From contig JAEUHQ010000204.1 in the NCBI GenBank assembly GCA_016794565.1, forward strand, positions 1 to 33,367: a stretch of DNA of 33,367 bases, read 5' to 3'. This stretch comes from Planctomycetota bacterium. Lineage in GTDB: Bacteria > Planctomycetota > UBA1135 > UBA2386. Positions within the stretch are counted from its first letter, which is position 1, and each line of letters begins with the position of its first letter. The notes beneath the pieces are model-generated. The model did not search any database and was not told the DNA's origin. It saw only the letters and a program-made list of their open reading frames with translations. The translations under genes and the position numbers were made by a program. Below, in pieces: positions 1-8,937 of the stretch.

Positions 1-289
1 TGCTGGCATCGCGACACGATCGGGCGACGAGCAGAGCCTCGCCGCGGCGATGCAGCGCTTCCTCGACGAGCCTGCCTTGTGGGCCGCGAAGCGCGCCGCG
101 ATCCCGCCGCCGTCGCCGGGGCTCGACGCGCACGTCGATGCGTTGATGGCCGTGTACGACCGCGCGCGCACGATGCCGCCGAAGGACTGGTTCGCCGGTC
201 CGGTGCCCGCGAGCCGGCGCACGTGGTTCCTGATGAAGCAGCGCGAGTCGGCGATGAGCCGATTGATCCCGCCCGACGGTCCGCGATGA
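1..289 (+). CDS. C-terminal end of a glycosyltransferase (GT4-like), cut by window start
   Basis: The frame is open from base 2 and ends at the TGA at 287-289, so only the last ~95 residues are present. They begin AGIATRSGDEQSLAAAM and look like the end of a GT4/GT-B glycosyltransferase: a gain-of-position loop (residue-counted helix 'sLaaaMqrfLdepal'), then a C-terminal helix ending in a 'VDALMAVYDRA' segment, which resembles the 'l..lY..l' close of many GT4 enzymes. No catalytic motif is inside the window, so family assignment rests on this tail and on the two GT4 genes that follow. The stop overlaps the next ATG (ATGA at 286-289), indicating translational coupling with the next glycosyltransferase. 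Confidence 0.6.
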   Translation, partial: AGIATRSGDEQSLAAAMQRFLDEPALWAAKRAAIPPPSPGLDAHVDALMAVYDRARTMPPKDWFAGPVPASRRTWFLMKQRESAMSRLIPPDGPR

Positions 290-1929
290 GCGACGTGCGC
301 ACGGATCCCGGCCCCGGCGGTGGCGTGCGGGAGCTGGGGGAGCGGCTCCGTGCGTGCCGGGATGCCGGAGACCCGGTGGAAGCCGGCGTCGCCGAGGCAG
401 CGAGGTTCGGCGCCGGTCTCGATGCCGCGATCCATGCGTTGGCGGACGAGGCGGCGCTCGAAGACGACCCGACCTGGCATTCGATCCTGGTGGCGATCCA
501 CGACGTCGCGACGAGTCGGTCCATGCTCCGCGACTGTGCCACGGGCCGCATCTTCGACGAGTCGTTCTACGTGCGTCGCCATCCGGACATCGCGGCGGCC
601 GTGCAGGCTGGGAACCTGGCCGACGGCTTCACGCACTTCGTTCGGCACGGCGCGGTCGAGGGTCGGGCTGCGCACGCTTGGCGTCCGGTGGGTCGCGCCT
701 CGGACCGCGCCGTCCGCTGGACCCGCGTCGGCGACGTCGGCGTCGCGGAACTCGCCGCGGGTGAGCGCCGCGTCGCGATGAACTTCATCGGGTTCTTGTC
801 GTCGAACATGGGGCTCGGCGTCACGGCGCGGAACTTCATCCGCCTGTTCGACGACGCCGGCTTCGACCTGCATCTCGTCGATCTGCCGCTCCCGTTCGGT
901 CGTTCGAGGCACGATCTCGGCCAGGGCCACCGCTTCGCGTCCGTGCACGAGCCGTCGCCGCACCGGGTGAACTTCTTCGTGATGAGTCTGCAGGACGTCC
1001 GCGACCAGCTCGGTCGTGGTTTCGCCGCGCTGGACCTCACGGGTCGCATCAACGTCGCGCTGCCGTTCTGGGAACTGCCCCGGCTGCCGCCGGCGTGTGT
1101 GTCCGTTCTCGACCAGCTCGACGTCGTCCTCGCCGCCAGCGACTTCGTGCGCGACCAGCTGAAGGCCGAGGCGCACTGTCCGCCGGTCGTCGAGATCGGT
1201 CACCCGCTCTATCTGCCGCAGGGCGTCGCCGCGGATCGCGCCCGCTTCGGGATTCCGGCGGATCGTGTCGCCTTCCTGGCGAGCTTCGACCTCTCCAGCG
1301 ACACGGCCCGCAAGAACCCCTTCGCGGCGCTCACGGCCTTCGAACGCGCGTTCTCCGGCGACGATCGGGCGTGTTTCGTCGTCAAGGTGAACAGCCACCG
1401 GGAACCGTCCGCGAGGGAGGCGCCGCACCTCGCGCGCCTGGTCGAAGCGGTCTCGCGGGTGCCGAATGCTCGCCTGGTGCACGAAATCCTCGGCTACGCC
1501 GACGTGATGAGCCTGTGCGCCAGCTGCGACGCGCTGGTGTCCCTGCACCGTGCGGAGGGTCTCGGCTTGTGCCTCATGGAGGCGATGAGCCTCGGCAAGC
1601 CCGTCATCGCGACGGGCTGGTCCGGCAACACGTCGTACGCGAACCAGGACAACAGCTGCCCGGTCGACTTCGACCTCGTGCCCGTGCGTTCGGAGACTCA
1701 GGCTGCGTACGACGCGTGCAATCTCGCGCCAGGTTCAGTCTGGGCCGAGCCGGCGATCGAACATGCGGCGCGCTGGATGCGGACCCTCGTCGACGCCCCG
1801 GCGCTCCGCGCTCGCATCGGCGCGAAGGCCCGCGCCGACATGATCGCCTACCAGCGCCGCATCGGACTCGGCGAGCTCGTCGCGGCGATCCGCACCGCCG
1901 CGGCGCGATGCGGCGTCGCGTTGAACTAG
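286..1929 (+). CDS. GT4 family glycosyltransferase with N-terminal FDxxFY..xPDI module
   Basis: A 547-residue protein likely to transfer a sugar from a nucleotide donor to a glycan acceptor in the cytoplasm. The start is the ATG that overlaps the previous stop; the frame is open further upstream but that is antisense-like sequence. Residues ~89-130 hold FDESFYVRRHPDI followed by a G-x-EGR segment, a small module often found next to or fused with glycosyltransferases in polysaccharide loci. The GT-B enzyme follows from ~165 (NFIGFLSSNMGLG). The EX7E pair of GT4 retaining enzymes is seen as E424 and E432 in EGLGLCLMEAMSLGKPVIAT. The donor and acceptor cannot be read from sequence. It sits in a rightward run with a second GT4 and a sugar epimerase. 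Confidence 0.85.
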   Translation: MSDVRTDPGPGGGVRELGERLRACRDAGDPVEAGVAEAARFGAGLDAAIHALADEAALEDDPTWHSILVAIHDVATSRSMLRDCATGRIFDESFYVRRHPDIAAAVQAGNLADGFTHFVRHGAVEGRAAHAWRPVGRASDRAVRWTRVGDVGVAELAAGERRVAMNFIGFLSSNMGLGVTARNFIRLFDDAGFDLHLVDLPLPFGRSRHDLGQGHRFASVHEPSPHRVNFFVMSLQDVRDQLGRGFAALDLTGRINVALPFWELPRLPPACVSVLDQLDVVLAASDFVRDQLKAEAHCPPVVEIGHPLYLPQGVAADRARFGIPADRVAFLASFDLSSDTARKNPFAALTAFERAFSGDDRACFVVKVNSHREPSAREAPHLARLVEAVSRVPNARLVHEILGYADVMSLCASCDALVSLHRAEGLGLCLMEAMSLGKPVIATGWSGNTSYANQDNSCPVDFDLVPVRSETQAAYDACNLAPGSVWAEPAIEHAARWMRTLVDAPALRARIGAKARADMIAYQRRIGLGELVAAIRTAAARCGVALN

Positions 1930-2019
1930 TGCCCCCCTTTGCCGCAAGTGCGGCCGCCGTTACCGTCTTCATTGCCCCGCGAACGAGAGTCCCCGATCCG
2001 AGGCGCCGCTGCCGAGTCC

Positions 2020-3267
2020 GTGCGCATCCTCCATGTCAGTACGTTCGCCCTGCCCGAGACGGTGGGCGGTACGCAGGTCCTGCTTTCCTCGCTTTCGCGG
2101 ACGCAGCGGCATCGCGGCCACGAGGTCGTCATCCTCCGCCACGACAGCGATCCCGCTCGCGAAGAGTACGGCGTCACGACTGCCGACCTCGACGGGATCG
2201 AAGTCCTCTCGCTGAGCTACCGCTTCGGTGACTGCCGCGACTTCCGCGGCATCTACCGGAACGACCGCGTCGACGAGATCTTCGGCGAGATCCTCGATCG
2301 TGTTCGACCGGACGTCGTGCACGTCCATCACCTCACGTGTCTGTCGACGGGGATCCTCGCGAAGACGCGCGATCGCGGCGTGCCCACCGTGCTGACGTTG
2401 TTCGACTTCTGGCTCGGCTGCCCGCGAGGTCAGCGCATCCAGGACGACCTCACGCTGTGCCGCACGATAGACCGCGATCAGTGCATCAAGTGCTGCGCGC
2501 GCCTTTGGCCCGATTTCCTCTCGCCGACCGACCCGGCGCCGATTCTCGAATACGACCGGTGGATCCGCGCCCTCTTGCAGGACGTGGACGTGATCACGAC
2601 GCCGTCGCGCAGCACGCGCGACGAGTACCTGGCGTGGGGACTCGATCGCCCGGACATGCTCGTGGTCGAACCCGGTCTCGACCACGAACGGTTCCCGCCA
2701 CGGACGGAGCGCTCCCGCGAACCGTTCCGGCTCGCGTTCGTCGGCACGGTCATTCCGTCCAAGGGTGTGCACGTCGCGGTCGAAGCGGTGCAACGACTCG
2801 ACCCGGAGCGCTTCACCCTCGACGTGCACGGCGACGAGCCGCGGTGGCACTCGGACCACGGCTACGGCGCCCGCCTGCGGGCCGCGCACCGCGGCACCCA
2901 TCGCATCCGCTTCCACGGTCGCTACGACAACCACGACCTCCCTCGGATCCTGGCGGACGTGGATGCACTGATCGTCCCGAGTCTCTGGCACGAGACCTAC
3001 TGCCTGACGATCCGCGAAGGGTTCCTGGCCGGACTCCCCGTGATCGTGTCCCGCCTCGGCGCGATGGCGGAGGGCGTCGTCGACGGCGAGACCGGGCTGT
3101 TGTTCACGCCCGGCGACGCGGGCGATCTCGCGGGCCAGATCCAGCGTCTGTGCGACGACCGCGTTCTCTATCGGCGACTCTCGACGTCGCACAAAGCGGT
3201 GCCGACCACGGCACGGATGACCGACGCGCTGTTGGCCGTCTACGGGAACGCGAAGGCGGTGCGCTGA
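2020..3267 (+). CDS. GT4 family glycosyltransferase with Cys-rich insert
   Basis: A GT-B fold glycosyltransferase of 415 residues from the GTG at 2020, chosen because translation then begins VRILHVSTFALPETVGG, the usual first strand and glycine loop of GT4 enzymes. A TTG at 1939 would add 27 low-complexity residues and is less likely. The EX7E motif is present as E325 and E333 (HETYCLTIREGFLAGLPVIV), followed by the usual G.teG.v.dG.tGll segment. A cysteine cluster after the DFW motif (CPRG..., then LC and CIKCC) is seen in a subset of GT4 enzymes and may bind a metal or be structural. The stop shares its last base with the ATG of the downstream epimerase (TGATG), so these two are coupled. 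Confidence 0.87.
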   Translation: MRILHVSTFALPETVGGTQVLLSSLSRTQRHRGHEVVILRHDSDPAREEYGVTTADLDGIEVLSLSYRFGDCRDFRGIYRNDRVDEIFGEILDRVRPDVVHVHHLTCLSTGILAKTRDRGVPTVLTLFDFWLGCPRGQRIQDDLTLCRTIDRDQCIKCCARLWPDFLSPTDPAPILEYDRWIRALLQDVDVITTPSRSTRDEYLAWGLDRPDMLVVEPGLDHERFPPRTERSREPFRLAFVGTVIPSKGVHVAVEAVQRLDPERFTLDVHGDEPRWHSDHGYGARLRAAHRGTHRIRFHGRYDNHDLPRILADVDALIVPSLWHETYCLTIREGFLAGLPVIVSRLGAMAEGVVDGETGLLFTPGDAGDLAGQIQRLCDDRVLYRRLSTSHKAVPTTARMTDALLAVYGNAKAVR

Positions 3268-4394
3268 TGACCACGAGCGGCGAGGAGCTGCGGCAGCTTG
3301 CCGCCCGGTTCGCGGGCGCCAACGTGCTCGTGACCGGCGCGTTCGGCTTCCTGGGCTCGCACGTGGCGCGCGCCCTGGTGTACGGCGGCGCGAACGTCGT
3401 GGCGTTCGATTGCGACACGTCGCCCCAGCGGTCGTCGCAGATCAACCTGATCCCTGGCCTGCGCGAGTCCCTCCGCATCGAGTCTGGCAGTGTCATCGAT
3501 CCGCCCGTGCTCCGGCGTGTGTGTTCGGAGACTCGCTTCGACCACGTCTTCCACTTCGCGGCCTTCTCGTCGGCGATCGAGACCGCGGCGGCCAATCCGA
3601 CCGAGACGCTGATCGTGAACTCGACCGGCGTCGTGCACTTGCTCGCCGCAGTCGCGGAGACTGGCCAGAGCCTCCGCAGTTTCGTACACGCGTCCACGGA
3701 CAAGGTGTACGGCGACCATGGAGGCACGCCGTACCGCGAAGCCCAGCACGTCTATCGCTGTGAAGGCGCGTACGAGGCGTCGAAACTCGCCGCCGACGTC
3801 TTTGCGCGGAGCTGGACCCGCTGCCACGAGGTGCCGGTGGCAGTGCTGCGTTTGTGCAACGTGTTCGGCCCGTACGACGTCGGGGGCATCCGTTCCCGCC
3901 TCGTGCCGCGCGCCATGGCCGCGATCTTCCGCGATCACCTGCCTCCGGTCGTCTACGAGGGGAGCGCGCAGCATCGCCGCGACTACCTGTACGTCGACGA
4001 CTGTTGTCGTGCGATCCTGGGAGTTGCGTCCCACGATCTGCGAGGCGCCTTGGAGCCGGGCGGCGCGGTGTTCAACGTGCCAGGTCAGGCGAACCTCACG
4101 ACGGCGGAGATGTGCAGCGCGGTGATCGAAGCGGCAGCGAGCGTTCTCGACGACGTGGGTGATCCGCTCTCGGCTCGGCGCGTGCGGGACGCGGGCTACT
4201 CGATCAGGCCGCCGACGCGCTCCGACGTGCCGGTCATCCCGCTGCAGCGCACCTGTGGTGAGCGGCTGACCGCGGCGACAGGCTTCCGGCCGATGGTGTC
4301 GATGACGGACGGCCTCCTGCGCACCGCTGCTTCGTACGAGGGGCTCTGGGCGACACGCGGTTCGGTTCAGGACTTCGACGCGCAGAACGGCTGA
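3267..4394 (+). CDS. NAD-dependent epimerase/dehydratase (extended SDR), nucleotide-sugar enzyme
   Basis: A 375-residue extended short-chain dehydrogenase that probably makes an activated sugar for the flanking glycosyltransferases. The Rossmann glycine motif is TGAFGFLG at ~23-30, followed by an acidic residue after strand 2 (FDCD, 47-50), which favours NAD. The active-site triad is visible: S143/T144 in HASTDKVYG and Y169-x3-K173 in YEASK. A later RDYLYVDDC segment is typical of sugar-nucleotide epimerases and dehydratases. The pattern is closest to CDP-glucose/GDP-mannose 4,6-dehydratase-like enzymes, but the exact reaction cannot be fixed. The start overlaps the GT4 stop by one base, and its 3' end overlaps the convergent radical SAM gene by 28 bp. 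Confidence 0.85.
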   Translation: MTTSGEELRQLAARFAGANVLVTGAFGFLGSHVARALVYGGANVVAFDCDTSPQRSSQINLIPGLRESLRIESGSVIDPPVLRRVCSETRFDHVFHFAAFSSAIETAAANPTETLIVNSTGVVHLLAAVAETGQSLRSFVHASTDKVYGDHGGTPYREAQHVYRCEGAYEASKLAADVFARSWTRCHEVPVAVLRLCNVFGPYDVGGIRSRLVPRAMAAIFRDHLPPVVYEGSAQHRRDYLYVDDCCRAILGVASHDLRGALEPGGAVFNVPGQANLTTAEMCSAVIEAAASVLDDVGDPLSARRVRDAGYSIRPPTRSDVPVIPLQRTCGERLTAATGFRPMVSMTDGLLRTAASYEGLWATRGSVQDFDAQNG

Positions 4395-6019
4395 TACACG
4401 CCTTCTTCGACGTGACCGGCCCGGCTGTGGACCCGGACCGACACGCGGTGGTCGCCGGCCGGGATCGGCTCGGGACACACGAAACGGAAGCCGCTCTCGC
4501 CGTTGCCTTGGTACCCGGGATGCGCAGCGGCCACGTCGGGGCGCGCGTGTCCGTGCTCGGCAAAACCCAGATGCGCGCCGTCGAGGAGCAGTTCCACCAT
4601 GGCGACACCGTGTCGGTCGATGGCCCACCCCGCGATCTCGAGCCTCGCCGCGGGCACCGTCGTCGGAGCGGGGCACTCGATGAACGAGAGGCTGGTCCTC
4701 TGCGCGTTGCGGACGAACACCTCGGCGCGCGGCTGGAACTTCGCGAAGATGAAGCAGTCCCGGCAGCCCGGCGGGGGATCGCCAGCGAGAAAGGACCGCC
4801 GCAGATCGCGCAGCCGCACTCCGTTCCAGATGTCCTCGATCGATTCTTCGTCGAGGTTGCCGACGAGCGGGCTGTTGTGGCAACAGACACGCACGCTCCC
4901 TTCGTTCTCGACGTAGAGCCCGGTCCACGGCCTCTGGCACGCGCGGACGATGGCCGGCAGGTGGTCCGGCAGGCCGGCCAGCTGCGGGATGGTTGCCCGT
5001 CCGTCGCCGTCGCCGCCAGTTGCGATCGGTGCCGTGGTCGCTGCTGTCGAGTCGTCGGGCGCGGCCGATGCCGAAGCCGTTGCTTCGTGGCGGCGTGGAT
5101 CGCCCGCGTCCGGGGCGGTCCCTGGCGACCGGGGATCGCGCGAGGGCTCGGCGGCCCGCTCTCGATCGGCGGCTTCGGGGGCGGGCGGTGTCGCGGCGAC
5201 GGAATCGATCGGTGCGTCGCCCAGGTCGAAGACGTGGTTGTCGAAACACACCCCCCGCGCCCTGGCTCGCCGTGTGGCTTCGAGGACCGCGTTGCGCGTG
5301 CGTTCGGGATGGTGCATCAGCGCCTGGTCGGCCAACGCGGCGTCGAAGATCACCGTGTTGTGCGCGACGACGTGCGGGACGCCGAGGTCGGCGGCCAGGT
5401 CGATCAGCTGCGGCAACTCGTCCACGGTGTCGCGCATGAAGTTGCAGGAGAAGCCGACCTTCGGCAGCGAGCTGCCCTTCTCCACCTTGACCGCGTTCAG
5501 CGTCCGGATCCCTTCGAGCACGCGCTCCCACTTCGCGCCGGCACGAACGCGCTCGAAGGTCTCCTTCGTGCCGCCATCCATGGAGAAGTGCAGCGCGGTC
5601 AGGCGGTTGTCGACCAACATCTCCGCATTGCGGCGCGTCATCAGCGTGCCGTTCGTGTTGATCACCACGTGGCATGGCTGATCGCGCAGCAGGGCCAGGA
5701 TCGCCGGCAGGTCGGGGCTCAGCAGGGGCTCGCCCGAGCCGGTGAGCGAGAGCCATTGCCACTCCGGGACCATGGGCAGCAGCTTGCGGAATCGCTCGAG
5801 TGCCCGCTGCGGCAGTTTGCGGTCCATCAGCGGGACCAGGCCGTGGTCGCGCTCGATCGTGGCGTTGCACTGGATGCAACGAAGGTTGCACCGGTGTTCG
5901 GCGCTGAACTGGATCTCGAACGGGTGGGAGGCGACGACGACGCGACCCTCGAGGATCTCCTTCAGCACGAGGTGCTGGTTCAGGACCATCGCGTCCGGCG
6001 TGCCCATGGCGACGAACAT
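4367..6019 (-). CDS. Radical SAM/SPASM domain enzyme with C-terminal beta-sandwich
   Basis: A 550-residue protein from the ATG at 6019 (MFVAMGTPDAM; ATGs at 6007 and 5989 are also possible). The radical SAM CxxxCxxC cluster is C44, C48, C51 (CNLRCIQC), followed by the glycine-rich SAM-binding stretch (SLTGSGEPLL) and an INTNGT strand. After a ~78-residue Ala/Pro/Asp-rich linker (about 268-345), which looks disordered, comes a SPASM-type domain with C361, C379/C380 and C419/C422 (GCRDC) that would hold an auxiliary Fe-S cluster. Residues ~457-545 form a beta domain (EIAGWAIDRHG..., ARPDVAAAHPG, SGFRF) of a kind attached to glycosyltransferases and related proteins. The substrate may be a sugar, peptide or lipid; the setting favours glycan-linked chemistry. 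It overlaps the convergent epimerase at the 3' end. Confidence 0.85.
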   Translation of the reverse strand: MFVAMGTPDAMVLNQHLVLKEILEGRVVVASHPFEIQFSAEHRCNLRCIQCNATIERDHGLVPLMDRKLPQRALERFRKLLPMVPEWQWLSLTGSGEPLLSPDLPAILALLRDQPCHVVINTNGTLMTRRNAEMLVDNRLTALHFSMDGGTKETFERVRAGAKWERVLEGIRTLNAVKVEKGSSLPKVGFSCNFMRDTVDELPQLIDLAADLGVPHVVAHNTVIFDAALADQALMHHPERTRNAVLEATRRARARGVCFDNHVFDLGDAPIDSVAATPPAPEAADRERAAEPSRDPRSPGTAPDAGDPRRHEATASASAAPDDSTAATTAPIATGGDGDGRATIPQLAGLPDHLPAIVRACQRPWTGLYVENEGSVRVCCHNSPLVGNLDEESIEDIWNGVRLRDLRRSFLAGDPPPGCRDCFIFAKFQPRAEVFVRNAQRTSLSFIECPAPTTVPAARLEIAGWAIDRHGVAMVELLLDGAHLGFAEHGHARPDVAAAHPGYQGNGESGFRFVCPEPIPAGDHRVSVRVHSRAGHVEEGVYQPFCASKS

Positions 6020-6136
6020 AGCAGACTGGTCGGGCCGACCGACGCCGCGGCGCTCGCCGCGGACGACCCTCGGGGAGGGTGGGCCCACTGGGCGATCGCC
6101 GCCTTTCGACTAGCATCGTCGCGCCCGACGAGCGCC

Positions 6137-7816
6137 GTGCGACCAGTGACCTCACCGAACAGCCACGACACGGACGTTCTCATCCTCGGCTCCGGTCTGG
6201 CGGGATCGGTCGCCGGCCTGTGCCTCGCGCGTCAAGGCCTGCGCGTCGTCATCGTCGACCAGGGCACGCACCCCCGCTTCGCGCTCGGTGAATCGACGAC
6301 GACACCGTCTTCGCTCTGGCTCCGGTTCCTCGCGAGCAAGTTCGACGCGCCCGAGCTGCTCAACGTCGCCTCGTCCCTCGCGGTCCAACGGAACGTCGCG
6401 CCCACGTCGGGCATCAAGGACAACTTCGGCTTCCTGTACCACGTCCCAGGCGCTGCCCGGCCGGCGCGCGCCTGGCAGGCCGTGCTGCCGCACGCGTCCT
6501 TCTCGGAGATGTCGCGCGACCGTGACGACGCGTACTCCGAAATGCACTACTTCCGGCAGGACATCGACGCGTACCTGTGGTCGTCGGCGTTGGCGGCGGG
6601 GGCGGAAGGCCGTTCGGCGACGAACACCGTCGACATCGACTTCGACGACGACGGGGTGACGGTCGTCACCGCGAAGGGAGAACGGCTGCGTGCGAAGTTC
6701 GTCGTCGATGCGAGTGGCTACCGATCCGTCTTGGCTGACAAGCTCGGCTTGCGCGAAACGCCCACGCGCTTGCGCACGAACTCGCGAACGCTGTTCACCC
6801 ACATGGTCGGGGTCGGCAAGTACGAGGACCTGAACCTCGTTCCGCCGACGATGTCCGCATGGAGTCGCGGGACGCTTCACCACATCTTCGCGGGCGGATG
6901 GATGTGGGTGATTCCCTTCGGCAACCACCCGGGCTCGAAGAACCCGTTGTGCAGCGTCGGTCTCAGTCTCGACAACCGGTATTCACCGCCGCCCAAGGGC
7001 CAGTCCCCCGACGAGGTGTGGCAGGCGTTTCTCGCGCGCCATCCGTCGATCGCTCCGCAGTTCGCGAACGCGCGAGTCGTACGGCCCTGGGTGACGACCG
7101 ATCGCGTCCAGTACTCCAGCGTGCGGTGCGTCGGTCATCGCTACTGGATGACGTCGCACGCCGCGGCCACGGTCGATGCTCTGTACTCGTTCGGCAACAT
7201 CAACACGTTCCAGACCGTCGCCTGCGGAGTGGACCTCGTGCTGCGCGCGTTCCGCGACGGCAACTTCGACCCGGTGCGTTTCGAACCGCTGCAACGATTG
7301 ACGGACAACGCGCTGCGCTTCCAGGATCGCATCGTCTACGGCAACTACGTGGCGATGCGCGACCCGCGCCTGCTGCAGGTGTGGATCGGTCTCTGGGCCT
7401 ACACGGACACGGGGCGGATTCGTCAGATCCTGCCGTTCCTCGTCGAGTACGCACGGACCGGTGATCGACGGCGCCTCGACGCCTGCCTGGAGGCGCCCGA
7501 CGAGGTGTTGACCGGTTTCGGGCACAACACCGGGCTCGAACCGACCCGCAAGGTGCTCGACATGCTCGATGGCTGGTGCGACCTCATGCAGGATTTCGAA
7601 GAAGGGCGCGCCGATGCAGACACGACGCTCGCGCGCCTCGAAGCGTCGGTGCAGAGCGACCCGCGCTTCGGCGTCGATCTCCGGACGATGGGGCAGATCC
7701 TCTCCGAGCTCCCCTGGCGGTATCGAGCCCTGCGCGAGCACGACCTGCGCCTCTACGCGGCGTCGTTCCTGACCACGCAAGAGATGAACGGCCTCGGCAT
7801 CGCCGATCCCCGCTGA
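6137..7816 (+). CDS. FAD-dependent halogenase-like oxidoreductase
   Basis: A 559-residue flavoprotein. The frame begins with GTG at 6137 (a GTG at 6146 would remove three residues); the N-terminus runs directly into the FAD Rossmann motif GSGLAG (18-23). The GEST motif follows at 51-54, K94 lies in SGIKDNFGF, and DASG at 191-194 is a typical second FAD contact. W255-x-W257-x-I-P260 (WMWVIP) matches the WxWxIP signature of flavin-dependent halogenases. The second halogenase signature, around DALYSFG, is altered: the usual Pro is Ala. It could therefore be a halogenase or a related flavin monooxygenase or dehydrogenase. Its promoter region (6020-6136) is shared divergently with the radical SAM gene, suggesting a joint pathway. 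It has no obvious membrane or signal segment. Confidence 0.78.
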   Translation: MRPVTSPNSHDTDVLILGSGLAGSVAGLCLARQGLRVVIVDQGTHPRFALGESTTTPSSLWLRFLASKFDAPELLNVASSLAVQRNVAPTSGIKDNFGFLYHVPGAARPARAWQAVLPHASFSEMSRDRDDAYSEMHYFRQDIDAYLWSSALAAGAEGRSATNTVDIDFDDDGVTVVTAKGERLRAKFVVDASGYRSVLADKLGLRETPTRLRTNSRTLFTHMVGVGKYEDLNLVPPTMSAWSRGTLHHIFAGGWMWVIPFGNHPGSKNPLCSVGLSLDNRYSPPPKGQSPDEVWQAFLARHPSIAPQFANARVVRPWVTTDRVQYSSVRCVGHRYWMTSHAAATVDALYSFGNINTFQTVACGVDLVLRAFRDGNFDPVRFEPLQRLTDNALRFQDRIVYGNYVAMRDPRLLQVWIGLWAYTDTGRIRQILPFLVEYARTGDRRRLDACLEAPDEVLTGFGHNTGLEPTRKVLDMLDGWCDLMQDFEEGRADADTTLARLEASVQSDPRFGVDLRTMGQILSELPWRYRALREHDLRLYAASFLTTQEMNGLGIADPR

Positions 7817-7839
7817 GCAGCGCCGCGGTGCCCTCGCGG

Positions 7840-8799
7840 TCACCGCCGCATCCAGCGATCGACGAGACCGAGAGTCCACCCGCCGAGTCCGCTGCGCAAT
7901 CGCGCGGCATTGCCACCGAGGTAGGTACCGACTTCGGTCCAGAACGCGAAGCCGCGCGCCCATCTCTCGAGCCGGCGTCGCTCCGCCGGAGGCAGACCCA
8001 GCGCGGCCAGTCGTTCGCTGTGAACGCGTCTCGTGTCTCCGATGCTGCGCACGCAGGCCCTCAGCGTCGGGAGGACGCGAATGCCGAAGTGCTCGGCGAG
8101 CACGATGTGATCGGCGTACGTGCGGCGTCCTTCGTCGCGCGGCGTGCGGTCGTGGCTGTGTATCACGACGCTGTCCGCGCAGAACGCGATCCGGTGGCCC
8201 GCTTCGATCACGCGCTTGCCGAACACGACGTCCTCTCCGGAACTGCATGGACCGAAGCGGAAGCGCTCCCACGTGGACCGCCGGACGCAGCCCGACACGT
8301 TGTCGTAGGCGCAGCGAGCGAGCCGTTCCGCGGGCGGCAGTTCGTCGAGTGAATTTGCCGGGGCGAGCTGCTGCACGGCGGATGCTGCTCGCCCCGCGGC
8401 CCATGCACGCAGCCGGTCGGCAACCAGGGGATTGCAGTCGTCGCGAGGCACCTGGCGACTGTAGGCGGCGACGACCGACGGATCGTCGAACGCGGCGGCG
8501 AGGTGCGCGAGCCATCGTTCGTCCGCGGGAACCGCATCTTGCGTCATGAGGACCACGAGTTCGCCGGTCGCGCGCGCGAGACCGCGGTCGCGAGTGCTGC
8601 CGTGGTCGAATTCGCGCCGGTCGATGCGTTCGACGCGGAAGCCGTGGCGCTCGAGGCAAGCGACCGTGCCGTCGCGCGAACCGCTGTCGATGGCGAGGCG
8701 CTCGAGCTCGAAGTCGTGTCGCTGGCGGTCGATCGCGTCGAGCGCGCGTTCGAGCAATGGCATGCCATCGAGCGTCGGTAGGAACAGGCTGACGCGCAT
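7840..8799 (-). CDS. GT2 family glycosyltransferase (rhamnosyltransferase-like)
   Basis: A 319-residue inverting GT-A glycosyltransferase. The ATG at 8799 is chosen because it gives [20 protein letters not shown], the standard first strand; the frame stays open 32 codons upstream. DSGSRDGT is the nucleotide-sugar binding motif. [17 protein letters not shown] then [11 protein letters not shown] is the pattern of rhamnosyltransferases of the RfbF/WbbL type, where the QDA acidic residue stands in for the DxD metal site. [10 protein letters not shown] segment carries the likely catalytic base region. It is convergent with the halogenase-like gene (23 bp apart) and is the last sugar-transfer gene of the locus. 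Confidence 0.85.
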   Translation of the reverse strand: MRVSLFLPTLDGMPLLERALDAIDRQRHDFELERLAIDSGSRDGTVACLERHGFRVERIDRREFDHGSTRDRGLARATGELVVLMTQDAVPADERWLAHLAAAFDDPSVVAAYSRQVPRDDCNPLVADRLRAWAAGRAASAVQQLAPANSLDELPPAERLARCAYDNVSGCVRRSTWERFRFGPCSSGEDVVFGKRVIEAGHRIAFCADSVVIHSHDRTPRDEGRRTYADHIVLAEHFGIRVLPTLRACVRSIGDTRRVHSERLAALGLPPAERRRLERWARGFAFWTEVGTYLGGNAARLRSGLGGWTLGLVDRWMRR

Positions 8800-8937
8800 C
8801 GGAACGTCGAGAGGATATCGTGGGTGCGCGGCGCCGCCGGTGTCGCCCATCCACCCGTTGCATGGGCGTTTCGGTGCTCGTGCGTCGTCGACCACGTGCC
8901 GCTACACTGCTCGGCCACCCACGAGGCAGCGAAGGCA

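Noticed and set aside
1939..2019. TTG start of the second complete GT4
   Set aside because: The 27 extra residues are Pro/Arg-rich and precede the normal first strand; GTG at 2020 fits the family better.
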